From Paraconexibacter antarcticus (GTDB taxonomy: Bacteria; Actinomycetota; Thermoleophilia; Solirubrobacterales; Solirubrobacteraceae), in assembly GCF_024220175.1 (NCBI RefSeq), contig NZ_CP098502.1, positions 4,530,514 to 4,594,513 on the forward strand: 64,000 bases of DNA, in the 5' to 3' direction. The translations under genes were made by a program, and so were the position numbers. The notes below the pieces were generated by a model, which did no database searches, was not told where the DNA came from, and worked only from the letters and a program-made list of their open reading frames with translations. Positions 48,372-56,332 of this stretch are shown in pieces (position 1 is the first letter of the stretch; each line of letters begins with the position of its first letter).

Positions 48372-49957
48372 CGATCCATCTCTCCATCATGCTCTGGGCG
48401 CCGGCCGCCCTCGCGCTCGCGGGCGCGCTGATCCCCGGGGGCAGGACCGTCTCGCGGGCCCTCGCCGGCGTCGGGACGCTCATCGCCCTCGGCTACGCGA
48501 TCACCCTCGTCGCCGACTACAAGTCCGGTGGCGGCCTGCAGTACGTCACCGACCGCATGTGGATCCGCGAGCTCGGCATCCACTACAAGCTCGGCGTCGA
48601 CGGGCTGAACCTCTTCCTCATCCTCCTGACGTCGGTGCTCTTCACGGCGACGACGCTGTGGTCGCTCTCGTCCGAGCGGGCCCGCGAGGGCCAGTACTGG
48701 CTGCAGCTCGGCCTCGCCCACTCGTTCGTCCTCGGCTCGCTCATGGCGCAGGACCTCGCGCTCTTCGTCGCCTTCTTCGACCTCATGCTCATCCCGTTCT
48801 TCTTCCTCAGCCTCGGCTGGGGCGGCGGCCGGCGGGACGAGCGCATCGCGGCGATCACGAAGCTCGTCATCTACACGCTCGTCGGGTCGCTGCTCATGCT
48901 CACCGCCGCGATCGCGCTCGCCGTGCTCAGCGCGTCGCAGTCGGGCAACGACCTGAGCTTCGCGTTCACCGACCTGCAGAAGGTGACGCTCACGAAGGGC
49001 TCGCAGGAGTGGATCTTCCTCTGCTTCGCCGCCGCCTTCCTCGTGAAGATGCCGTCCTTCCCGTTCCACGGCTGGATGCCCGACGGCTACAAGGCGATGC
49101 CGATGCCCGTGCTGGCGGTCTTCTCCGGCGTGCTCTCGAAGGTCGCCGCGTACGGGTTCCTGCGGATCGTCGTGCCGCTGCTGCCGGACGCCGCGGTCCA
49201 CTTCCAGACGCTCATGCTGCTCATCGCGCTGGCGTCGGTCCTCTACGGCTCGGTGATGGCCTTCACGACGACGAACACCCGGCTCATCCTCGGGTACTCG
49301 TCGCTCGCGCAGCTCGGCTTCATCGTGCTCGGGATCTTCTCCCTCACCGAGCAGGGCGCGCAGGGCGCGATCCTGCAGTCGGTCAACCACGGGCTCGTCG
49401 TGGCGCCCGCCTTCTTCCTCGCCGGCGCCGCCGCGGTGCGGTCGGGCGGCTCGGAGGACCTGCGGGACATGGGCGGCATCGCCTTCCGCGCCCCGGTGCT
49501 CACGACGATCTTCCTCATCGTCGCGATGGCGAACCTCGCCATCCCGGGCTCGTCGAACTTCGTCGGCGAGTTCCTCATCCTGCTCGGCGTCTTCAACGCG
49601 AAGCTCGCGATCGCGTGCATCGCCTTCACCGGCGTCGCGCTCGCCTCGGTCTACACGCTGCGCCTCTTCATCCGCGCGATGCACAACCGTGTCGGGCAGG
49701 ATGTCACCTCGCGTGACGTGTCGCTGGGCGACGCGGTCGTCCTCGTGCCGCTCGTGCTCTGCATCCTCGGCCTCGCGCTCTACCCGCAGCTCGCGCTGAA
49801 GAAGGGCGAGCAGACGGTCAAGGGCTCGGTCGCCGCCGCGCGCGCCATGACGCACCCGCCGAAGACGGCGGCCGCGGCGCAGAACGGCAGCGTCCTGAAC
49901 ACCGTGAAGACCGTGCCCGCCGGCACCCCCGTCCCCGCGACCGGAGGCACTCCCTGA
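48368..49957 (+). CDS. nuoM: NADH-quinone oxidoreductase subunit M
   Basis: A 529-residue antiporter-type subunit with 14 helices. Typical blocks are LGVDGLNLFLILLTS, FHGWMPDGYKAMPMPVLAVFSGVLSKVAAYG and YSSLAQLGFIVLGIF. The last 40 residues are an Ala/Pro-rich polar tail outside the family core. The stop overlaps the nuoN start by 1 bp. Confidence 0.97.
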   Translation: MTIHLSIMLWAPAALALAGALIPGGRTVSRALAGVGTLIALGYAITLVADYKSGGGLQYVTDRMWIRELGIHYKLGVDGLNLFLILLTSVLFTATTLWSLSSERAREGQYWLQLGLAHSFVLGSLMAQDLALFVAFFDLMLIPFFFLSLGWGGGRRDERIAAITKLVIYTLVGSLLMLTAAIALAVLSASQSGNDLSFAFTDLQKVTLTKGSQEWIFLCFAAAFLVKMPSFPFHGWMPDGYKAMPMPVLAVFSGVLSKVAAYGFLRIVVPLLPDAAVHFQTLMLLIALASVLYGSVMAFTTTNTRLILGYSSLAQLGFIVLGIFSLTEQGAQGAILQSVNHGLVVAPAFFLAGAAAVRSGGSEDLRDMGGIAFRAPVLTTIFLIVAMANLAIPGSSNFVGEFLILLGVFNAKLAIACIAFTGVALASVYTLRLFIRAMHNRVGQDVTSRDVSLGDAVVLVPLVLCILGLALYPQLALKKGEQTVKGSVAAARAMTHPPKTAAAAQNGSVLNTVKTVPAGTPVPATGGTP

Positions 49958-51519
49958 TGCACACCGCCCTCCTCACGCTCGCCGCGTCCACGACGAAGGT
50001 CAAGGGCCCGCACATCGACTGGGCCGGCCTCTCGCCGCTCCTCGCCATCCTCGGCGGCATCGTCGTCGTCCTCATGGCCGGCCTGCTGCGCCCGCGCTTC
50101 GCCCGCGAGCAGCTGGTCCCCGGGCTGACGCTCGTCTCGCTCGGGGCCGCCCTCGGCCTCACGATCTGGCAGCTCGACGACAACAAGTCCCTCGTCGCCG
50201 GGGCCCTGCGCCTCGACGGCCTCTCGACGACGCTCACGTGCCTGTTCCTCGCCGCCGGCATCGGGACGACGCTCCTGTCCTGGCGGGCCATGGCCCCCCG
50301 CGAGTCGGCCCACGGCGAGTTCTTCGCGATGCTCCTGACGAGCATCTCGGGGATGATCGTCCTCACCTGGGCGCAGGACACGATCTCGCTCTTCCTCGGC
50401 CTCGAGCTCCTGTCGATCCCGCTGTACGTCCTGTGCGCGACCGAGATGCGCCGGGCCACCTCGCTCGAGGCGGGCCTGAAGTACCTCATCGTCGGGTCCG
50501 TCGGGTCCGCGACGCTGCTCTACGGCCTCGCGCTCATCTACGGCGCGACCGGCAGCACGGGCTACGCCGAGACCGCCGCCGCCTTCTCGACGCACTCGCT
50601 GTCGACCGACACGCTCGCCCTCACCGGCATCGCGCTCGTCGTCGTCGGCCTCTGCTTCAAGTGCTCCGTGGCGCCGTTCCACCAGTGGACGCCCGACGTG
50701 TACGAGGGCTCCCCCACCCCGGTCACCGCGTTCATGGCCGTGGCGACGAAGGCGGCCGCGTTCGGCGTCTTCCTGCGCTTCTTCGACACCGCGCTCATCG
50801 ACGCGCAGGGCACCTGGGGCCCCGCCCTCGCCGCCCTCGCGGCGATCACGATCATCGTCGGCAACGTCGGCGCGCTCGGGCAGTCGTCGCTGAAGCGGAT
50901 GCTCGCCTACTCGTCGGTGGCGCAGGCGGGCTACATGCTCGCGGGCGTCGTCGTCTCCACCTCGCTCGGTGTCCGGGCGACGGTCTTCTACCTCGCCGCG
51001 TACCTCCTGATGAACCTCGCCGCGTTCGGGGTCGTCATCGCCCGCGAGCGCGAGACCGGCCGCGGCGACGACATCTCCGCCGTCGCCGGCATCGGCGCCT
51101 CCCGCCCGCTCCTCGCGTGGCCGCTCACGATCTCGATGCTCGCCCTCGCCGGCGTGCCCGCGACCGCCGGCTTCATCGGCAAGTTCCAGCTCATCCGCGC
51201 GACCGTCGACGGCCACTACGCGTGGCTCGGCATCGTCATCGTCATCGGCTCGATGATCTCGCTCGGCTACTACCTCCGCGTCATCGCCGCGGTGTGGACC
51301 GGCGACGCCGTCGAGTCCGCGCAGGTCGCGACCGGTCTTCCGGCCCTCGCCGGCGGTTCCCCCGACGCCGAGGTCACCGGCCCGGCCGCCGGGCCCGCGT
51401 GGGAGGTCACGCTCGTCGCCGTCGTCTTCGGCGCCGCGATCGTCGTCTTCGGCGTCATCCCGCAGCCGCTCTTCGACTTCGTCGCCCGCGCCGGCAGCGC
51501 CTTCTCGAACCTCATCTGA
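49957..51519 (+). CDS. nuoN: NADH-quinone oxidoreductase subunit N
   Basis: A 520-residue antiporter-type subunit with 14 helices, last in the operon. Blocks include FLGLELLSIPLYVLCATEMRR, FHQWTPDVYEGSPTPVTAFMAVATKAAAFG and LAYSSVAQAGYM. Lys residues in helices 7 and 8 for proton transfer are present. The Rrf2 gene begins 50 bp after its stop on the same strand. Confidence 0.97.
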   Translation: MHTALLTLAASTTKVKGPHIDWAGLSPLLAILGGIVVVLMAGLLRPRFAREQLVPGLTLVSLGAALGLTIWQLDDNKSLVAGALRLDGLSTTLTCLFLAAGIGTTLLSWRAMAPRESAHGEFFAMLLTSISGMIVLTWAQDTISLFLGLELLSIPLYVLCATEMRRATSLEAGLKYLIVGSVGSATLLYGLALIYGATGSTGYAETAAAFSTHSLSTDTLALTGIALVVVGLCFKCSVAPFHQWTPDVYEGSPTPVTAFMAVATKAAAFGVFLRFFDTALIDAQGTWGPALAALAAITIIVGNVGALGQSSLKRMLAYSSVAQAGYMLAGVVVSTSLGVRATVFYLAAYLLMNLAAFGVVIARERETGRGDDISAVAGIGASRPLLAWPLTISMLALAGVPATAGFIGKFQLIRATVDGHYAWLGIVIVIGSMISLGYYLRVIAAVWTGDAVESAQVATGLPALAGGSPDAEVTGPAAGPAWEVTLVAVVFGAAIVVFGVIPQPLFDFVARAGSAFSNLI

Positions 51520-51569
51520 GGCGGCGCTGCGGCGCGGTGCGCCGCAGCGTCCGGCAGGATCCCGAGCAC

Positions 51570-52031
51570 ATGCGCATCTCCGCGAAAGCCGATTACGCCG
51601 TCCGGGCGGCGATCCACCTCGCGGCGAACGCCGCAGGCGAGCGGCCGACGAAGGGCGAGGCGGTCGCCACCGGCCAGGGCATCCCGATGAAGTTCCTCGA
51701 GAACATCCTCGGCGACCTGCGGCACGCGGGCCTCGTCCGCAGCCAGCGCGGCGCCGACGGCGGCTACTGGCTCAACCGCCCGGCCGACGCGATCTCCGTC
51801 GCCGACGTCATTCGCGCCGTGGACGGTCCCCTCGCCTCCGTCCGGGGCCAGCGCCCCGAGGACGTCCCCTACGAGGGCGCCGCGGAGCCCCTCCAGCGCG
51901 TCTGGATCGCCGTCCGCCACAACCTCCGCGCGGTCCTGGAGACCGTCACGCTCGCCGACCTCGCCTCGGGGGAGCTGCCGGCGGACATCGTGAAGCTCGC
52001 CGATGACCCGGAGGCCTGGGTCACGCGGTAG
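51570..52031 (+). CDS. Rrf2-family transcriptional regulator without Cys ligands
   Basis: A 153-residue winged-helix regulator. The start MRISAKADYAVRAAIHLA and the block IPMKFLENILGDLRHAGLVRSQRGADGGYWL are diagnostic. IscR/NsrR-type members bind Fe-S through three Cys; this protein has no Cys at all, so it resembles CymR-like members that act by protein partners or ligands in sulfur control. The convergent sulfate transporter operon makes it a good candidate regulator of sulfate uptake (inference). It may also be read through from nuoN. Confidence 0.9.
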   Translation: MRISAKADYAVRAAIHLAANAAGERPTKGEAVATGQGIPMKFLENILGDLRHAGLVRSQRGADGGYWLNRPADAISVADVIRAVDGPLASVRGQRPEDVPYEGAAEPLQRVWIAVRHNLRAVLETVTLADLASGELPADIVKLADDPEAWVTR

Positions 52032-52039
52032 GACGCGTT

Positions 52040-52086
52040 GCGCTTCCGCGGAAGCGCTACGTGATGTCGTGCTTCCGCGGAAACGC
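52040..52086. repeat. Two copies of a TTCCGCGGAA palindrome after the rrf2 gene
   Basis: GCGCTTCCGCGGAAGCGC (52040-52057) is a perfect 18-bp palindrome. GCTTCCGCGGAAACGC (52071-52086) repeats its core, with centres 29 bp apart. They begin 8 bp past the Rrf2 stop. They could be a terminator pair or a protein-binding site spaced by nearly three helical turns. Confidence 0.6.
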
Positions 52087-52119
52087 CGGGGGGCGGCGGC
52101 GGGCCGAGGGGTTTACGGC

Positions 52120-52400
52120 GGCTGGTTACGGCGGACGGACGTGGGGGTGGTGCGGGGCGGGGGAGGTGCCGTCGGCGCTTCGGTGGTCGGCGTGCGACCT
52201 GATCCAGCTATGGGCTGCATCAGGTCACACGCCGGGGCGGGTCGCGGCCAGGTGTGTCCTCCACCTCACCAGGGCGACGCTCAGCGGTCACACCTCGCCG
52301 GAGTCCCCCCGGAACGCCGGTGGATGGCAGATCACGGTTGCACAGCAACCGCGATCCACCACCCAGCACCCGAGGGCACCTCCCTCCCCCGTAACCAGCC
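52120..52400. ncRNA. Candidate structured RNA (or MITE-like element) with nested inverted repeats
   Basis: This lies inside the only long gene-free stretch (52032-52489), between convergent rrf2 and cysA genes. Outer arms GGCTGGTTACGG (52120-52131) and complement (52389-52400) enclose a second pair, GGGAGGTGCC (52161-52170) and complement (52375-52384). Three hairpins lie inside: 52192-52230 (GTG-GACCTGAT-CAGC and complements), 52250-52295 (AGGTGTG/CACACCT), and 52319-52360 (GGTGGAT, CGGTTGC and complements). The layout is a closed multi-branch junction, as in structured noncoding RNAs. I looked for RNase P, tmRNA and SRP RNA core motifs and did not find them. Strand unknown. A nonautonomous element is the alternative. 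Confidence 0.5.
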
Positions 52401-52489
52401 CGCTGTTCGAGCGCCCGCACCCGTACGGCCCGCTCGCGTCAGCGTCAGCAGCGACCGCGCCCCGGCCCGAGGCGCGCCGGCCCGAAGCC

Positions 52490-53464
52490 CTACGCCGCCA
52501 CCACTCCCGGCACCTGGCCCAACGGCGCGCGGACCCAGACGATGTCGCCGGCCTGCAGCTCGAGGGTCTCCGCCTCGGCGCGGGTGATCTGCGCGACGAC
52601 GGGCTCGGCGCCGGCGGGCGCGTCGGCGGGCAGGAGCTCGACGCGGACCTCGAAGCCGAGGTGGACGACGCGCTGGACCTGGGCCTCGGTGGCGCCCTCG
52701 CGGTGCTCGAGCGAGAGGTCGAGGTCGTGCGGCCGCACGAGGCCGCCGCCGAGGCGGGCGACCGGCCCGAGGAAGGACATGACGAACTCCGACGCGGGGG
52801 CGTCGTAGAGGTCGCGAGGCCGGCCGGCCTGCGCGATCTGCCCGGCGTCCATGACCGCGATCGTGTCCGCGACGTCGAGCGCCTCCTCCTGGTCGTGGGT
52901 GACGAGGACGGTCGTGACGTGGACCTCGTCGTGCAGGCGGCGCAGCCAGGTGCGCAGCTCGGCGCGGACCTTCGCGTCGAGGGCGCCGAAGGGCTCGTCG
53001 AGCAGCAGGACCGCCGGCTCGATCGCCAGGGCGCGCGCGAGCGCCATGCGCTGCCGCTGGCCGCCGGAGAGCTGCGACGGGTAGCGCTGCTGGTAGCCGT
53101 CGAGGCCGACGACGCGCAGCAGCTCGTCGACCTTCTCCTTGACCTCGGCCTTCGGGCGCCGGCGGATCTTCAGGCCGAACGCGACGTTGTCGCGCACGCT
53201 CATGTGCTCGAAGGCCGCGTAGTGCTGGAAGACGAACCCGATGCCGCGCTGCTGGGGCGCGAGGTTCGTCACGTCCTCGCCGTCGAGGATCACGCGGCCC
53301 GAGGACGGGACTTCGAGGCCCGCGATGACGCGCAGGAGCGTCGACTTCCCCGACCCGGACGGGCCGAGCAGCGCCGTGAGCGACCCCGACGCGATCTCGA
53401 GGTCGACGCCCCTGAGCGCGTGGAAGTCCTCGTAGTGCTTGTCGACGGACTCGACGGTGATCAT
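52490..53464 (-). CDS. cysA: Sulfate/thiosulfate ABC transporter ATP-binding protein
   Basis: A 324-residue ATPase: Walker [10 protein letters not shown] (from residue 34), [22 protein letters not shown], typical of CysA, signature LSGGQ (132-136), Walker B LLLDEP (153-158), and a C-terminal TOBE-like domain (about 240-320). The start [11 protein letters not shown] overlaps the cysW stop (ATGA). Last gene of the sbp-cysT-cysW-cysA operon on the minus strand. Confidence 0.95.
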   Translation of the reverse strand: MITVESVDKHYEDFHALRGVDLEIASGSLTALLGPSGSGKSTLLRVIAGLEVPSSGRVILDGEDVTNLAPQQRGIGFVFQHYAAFEHMSVRDNVAFGLKIRRRPKAEVKEKVDELLRVVGLDGYQQRYPSQLSGGQRQRMALARALAIEPAVLLLDEPFGALDAKVRAELRTWLRRLHDEVHVTTVLVTHDQEEALDVADTIAVMDAGQIAQAGRPRDLYDAPASEFVMSFLGPVARLGGGLVRPHDLDLSLEHREGATEAQVQRVVHLGFEVRVELLPADAPAGAEPVVAQITRAEAETLELQAGDIVWVRAPLGQVPGVVAA

Positions 53465-54273
53465 GGCCGGCCTTCCTTGCGGGGGTTGAGCCTCGTCATC
53501 AGCAGCAGGGTCGCCAGCGCGATGAGGGCGAGCAGCGCGGAGGCGGCGTACGCGCCCGCGAGGTCGAAGTTGCCGAAGCGCTTCTCGACGAGGAGCGTGA
53601 GCGTCTCGGACTCGCCGGCGACCTTGCCGCTGACGACGCTCACCGCCCCGAACTCGCCGATGCAGCGTGCGACGGTGAGGACGACGCCGTACGCGACGCC
53701 CCAGCGGATCGCCGGGAGCGTGATGCGCCAGAAGGCCTGCCACGAGGAGGCGCCGAGGGTCGCCGCGGCCTGCTCCTGCTCGTCGCCGATCTCGCGCAGG
53801 ACGGGCGTCACCTCGCGAGCGACGAACGGCAGCGACACGAAGACCGTCGCGATGACCATGCCCGGCAGCGAGAAGATGATCTGGATGCCGTGGTCGGTGA
53901 GCCACGGGCCGAGCCAGCCGGTCCGCCCGTAGACGAGGACGAGGCTCAGGCCGACGACGACCGGGCTGATCGCGAACGGGAGGTCGACGATCGCCTCGAG
54001 CACCGGCTTGCCGCGGACGCGGCCGCGTACGAGGACGAGCGCGGTGAGGACGCCGAGGACCGTGTTCAGCGGGACGGCGATCGCCGCGATCTCCAGGGTG
54101 AGCTGGAACGCGTGGATCGCCGCGGGCGTCGTCACCGACGACCAGACGGCGCCGGCGCCGTGCTCGAAGGTCCGGTACAGGACGAGCCCGACCGGGATGC
54201 CGAGCAGGAGCGCGAGGTACCCGAGGGCGAGCACGCGCAGGCCGAGGCGGGTGGTGCGGGACTGCTCACGCAT
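53461..54273 (-). CDS. cysW: Sulfate ABC transporter permease, CysW-type
   Basis: A 270-residue inner-membrane permease with six helices. The binding-protein-dependent transport (EAA) loop reads [25 protein letters not shown]. CysW-type features include [19 protein letters not shown] and [12 protein letters not shown] chose the ATG at 54273 (8-bp overlap with cysT); a GTG at 54285 would add four residues. Confidence 0.94.
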   Translation of the reverse strand: MREQSRTTRLGLRVLALGYLALLLGIPVGLVLYRTFEHGAGAVWSSVTTPAAIHAFQLTLEIAAIAVPLNTVLGVLTALVLVRGRVRGKPVLEAIVDLPFAISPVVVGLSLVLVYGRTGWLGPWLTDHGIQIIFSLPGMVIATVFVSLPFVAREVTPVLREIGDEQEQAAATLGASSWQAFWRITLPAIRWGVAYGVVLTVARCIGEFGAVSVVSGKVAGESETLTLLVEKRFGNFDLAGAYAASALLALIALATLLLMTRLNPRKEGRP

Positions 54274-55126
54274 GGCCGCGGTCACCGCCCCGGCGCTCGA
54301 GGACGCGGATGCCGACGAGCACGGTCAGCGAGACCGCGAGCAGGACGACCGAGACGGCGGCCGCGGCGACCGGGCTGTCGCTCGACTCCTGGAGCTTGAA
54401 GATGTAAACCGAGCTGACCTCGGTCCTGAACGGCACGTTGCCGCTGATGAGGACGACCGACCCGAACTCGCCGACGGCCCGCGCGAAGCTCAGCGCCGCC
54501 CCCGAGAGGATCGCCGGCCGGAGGTTCGGCAGGACGATCCGCCGGAACGTCTGCCCCGGCGTCGCCCCGAGGGACGTCGACGCCTCCTCCATCTCGCGGT
54601 CGAGCTCGATGAGGACCGGCTGCACCGACCGCACGACGAAGGGCAGCGTCACGAACAGCAGGGCCAGCAGGACCGCCGTGCGCGTGTACGTCACGTCGAT
54701 GCCGACCGGCGAGTCCTGCCCGTAGAGCGCGATGAGCGTCAGGCCGGCGACGATCGTCGGGAGCGCGAACGGCAGGTCGATGAGGGCGTTGACGACGCCC
54801 TTCCCGCGGAAGTCGTCACGGACGAGGACCCAGGCGACGAGGGTCCCCGTGACGGCGTTGATGGCCGCCGCGATCAGCGACACGACGAGGGTGAAGGCGA
54901 GCGCGTCGACCGCCGCCCGGCTGGAGACGGCGTGCCAGAAGGAGCCCGTGCCGTCCCCGAGCGACTTCGCCGTCAGCGCCGCGAGCGGGAGCAGGACGAT
55001 GACGCTGAGCCAGACGGTGACGACGCCCATCGGGAGCGCGCCGGTCCCGCCCGCGCGGGCGCGCCGGTGCACGCCCGCGCGGCGGCGCACCGGCGCCCCG
55101 CGCTCGCTGCTCGCGACGGTCGCCAT
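54266..55126 (-). CDS. cysT: Sulfate ABC transporter permease, CysT/CysU-type
   Basis: A 286-residue permease with six helices after an Arg-rich 30-residue cytoplasmic lead. The EAA loop is MEEASTSLGATPGQTFRRIVLP, and the block AVGEFGSVVLISGN matches CysT. It starts immediately after the binding-protein gene, with no spacer, and overlaps cysW. Confidence 0.94.
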   Translation of the reverse strand: MATVASSERGAPVRRRAGVHRRARAGGTGALPMGVVTVWLSVIVLLPLAALTAKSLGDGTGSFWHAVSSRAAVDALAFTLVVSLIAAAINAVTGTLVAWVLVRDDFRGKGVVNALIDLPFALPTIVAGLTLIALYGQDSPVGIDVTYTRTAVLLALLFVTLPFVVRSVQPVLIELDREMEEASTSLGATPGQTFRRIVLPNLRPAILSGAALSFARAVGEFGSVVLISGNVPFRTEVSSVYIFKLQESSDSPVAAAAVSVVLLAVSLTVLVGIRVLERRGGDRGHA

Positions 55127-56161
55127 CTACTTGCTCGTGGACACCCCGGCGCCCTGCTCGATCTTCGTGATCGAGCCCTTGTCCGGGTCGAAGAGGGTGT
55201 CGTTGACCGTCGTCCAGCCGCCGAGCTCGGCGATCGTGCGCAGCGTCCGGGGCTCCGGGAACCTCGCCGCGTTCGCCCTCAGGACGGCCGGGTTCACCGG
55301 GCGGTAGCCCCAGGACGCGAACCTCTCCTGCCCGGCGGGCGAGAGGACGTAGTCGATGAAGTCCTGCGCCGCCGCCGGGGCCTTCTTCGTCTTCGCGATG
55401 TCGATCTCGATCCTGATCGTGTCGCCGGGCGTGACGACGTCGACCTTCTCGCCCTTCCGCTGCGCGGTCGTCGCCTCGTACTCGTAGGAAAGGAGGACGT
55501 CGCCGTGGCCGGAGACGAAGTTCTGCAGCGCCTCGCGCCCGGACTTGTCCTGGACGACGACGTGCCTGGCGACGAGCTCCTTGACGTACGCGAGGCCCTT
55601 GGCCGGGTCCTTGCCGCCGTCCGACGCCTGGGCGTAGGCGGCGAGGATGTTCCACTTCGCCGCGCCCGAGGTGAACGGGTTCGGCGTGAGGACCTTGACG
55701 CCGGGCTTCAGGAGGTCCGCCCACGTCCTGATGTGCTTCGGGTTGCCCTTGCGGACGATGAACGACACGAGCGACGTCGTGACGAGGCCCTTGGTCGGCG
55801 TCCTGTCCCAGTCGGCGGCGACGAGGCCGTCCTTCACGAGCCGGGTGACGTCCGGCTCGGTGGAGAACGTCACGACGTCGGCGGGCAGGCCGGCCTCGAC
55901 GGCGCGGCTCTGGTCGCCGGAGGCGCCGTAGCTCGACTTGAAGCCGATGCCCCTCCCCGCGGCGGTCCGGCCGAAGGCGGGGATGAGCTCGTCGTAGACG
56001 ACCTGCGGGGTCGAGTAGGCGACGAGGTCGAGCGTGGCCTTGCCGCCGCTCGCGCTCGCCGCCCCTCCGCCTCCGTCCGTCGAGTCCGACGCGCCTCCGC
56101 AGCCGGCGGCCACGAGCGTGGTGGCCAGCAGGGCGGTCAGGGTCGGCAGCGTGCGCTTCAT
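55127..56161 (-). CDS. Sulfate-binding lipoprotein of the ABC transporter
   Basis: A 344-residue solute-binding protein with lipoprotein signal (LLATTLVAAGCGG), a Gly/Ser/Ala linker (to about 45), and a two-lobe sulfate-binding fold. Family blocks are LDLVAYSTPQVVYDELIPAF, SYGASGDQSRAVEAGLPADVVTFS, and VSGHGDVLLSYEYEA. These match Sbp/CysP, binding fully dehydrated sulfate through main-chain NH and Ser. ATG at 56161 chosen; AT-rich DNA with palindromes lies directly upstream. First gene of the operon. Confidence 0.93.
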   Translation of the reverse strand: MKRTLPTLTALLATTLVAAGCGGASDSTDGGGGAASASGGKATLDLVAYSTPQVVYDELIPAFGRTAAGRGIGFKSSYGASGDQSRAVEAGLPADVVTFSTEPDVTRLVKDGLVAADWDRTPTKGLVTTSLVSFIVRKGNPKHIRTWADLLKPGVKVLTPNPFTSGAAKWNILAAYAQASDGGKDPAKGLAYVKELVARHVVVQDKSGREALQNFVSGHGDVLLSYEYEATTAQRKGEKVDVVTPGDTIRIEIDIAKTKKAPAAAQDFIDYVLSPAGQERFASWGYRPVNPAVLRANAARFPEPRTLRTIAELGGWTTVNDTLFDPDKGSITKIEQGAGVSTSK

Positions 56162-56174
56162 CAGGGTTTCTCCA

Positions 56175-56219
56175 AAACAGGTGTTTGTCAGTCGGGATTC
56201 GGCAGAATACACAAATCCC
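56175..56219. promoter_or_regulatory. AT-rich promoter region of the sulfate operon with short palindromes
   Basis: Just upstream of the sulfate-binding-protein gene are AAACA-GG-TGTTT (56175-56186), ATTC-GGCA-GAAT (56197-56208) and GGGATT/AATCCC (56194-56199, 56214-56219). The stretch is conspicuously AT-rich for this genome. One may be the site of the nearby Rrf2-type regulator, by analogy with CymR. Confidence 0.4.
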
Positions 56220-56332
56220 ACCGACTTGGTCCCCTCTTTGCCTACAGCCTTGATGTACAAGCAGGCGAGCGTCTTCGCGAGGGGTCCGGACACCGCGGCC
56301 GCCGCTCGGCGCGGTAGGGTCATCGACCCCGT

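Noticed and set aside
52120-52400. RNase P RNA, tmRNA or SRP RNA in the structured intergenic region
   Set aside because: The core conserved motifs of these RNAs (for example GAGGAAAGTCC of RNase P, or the GGAAGGAAGCAGC loop of SRP RNA) were looked for on both strands and not seen.
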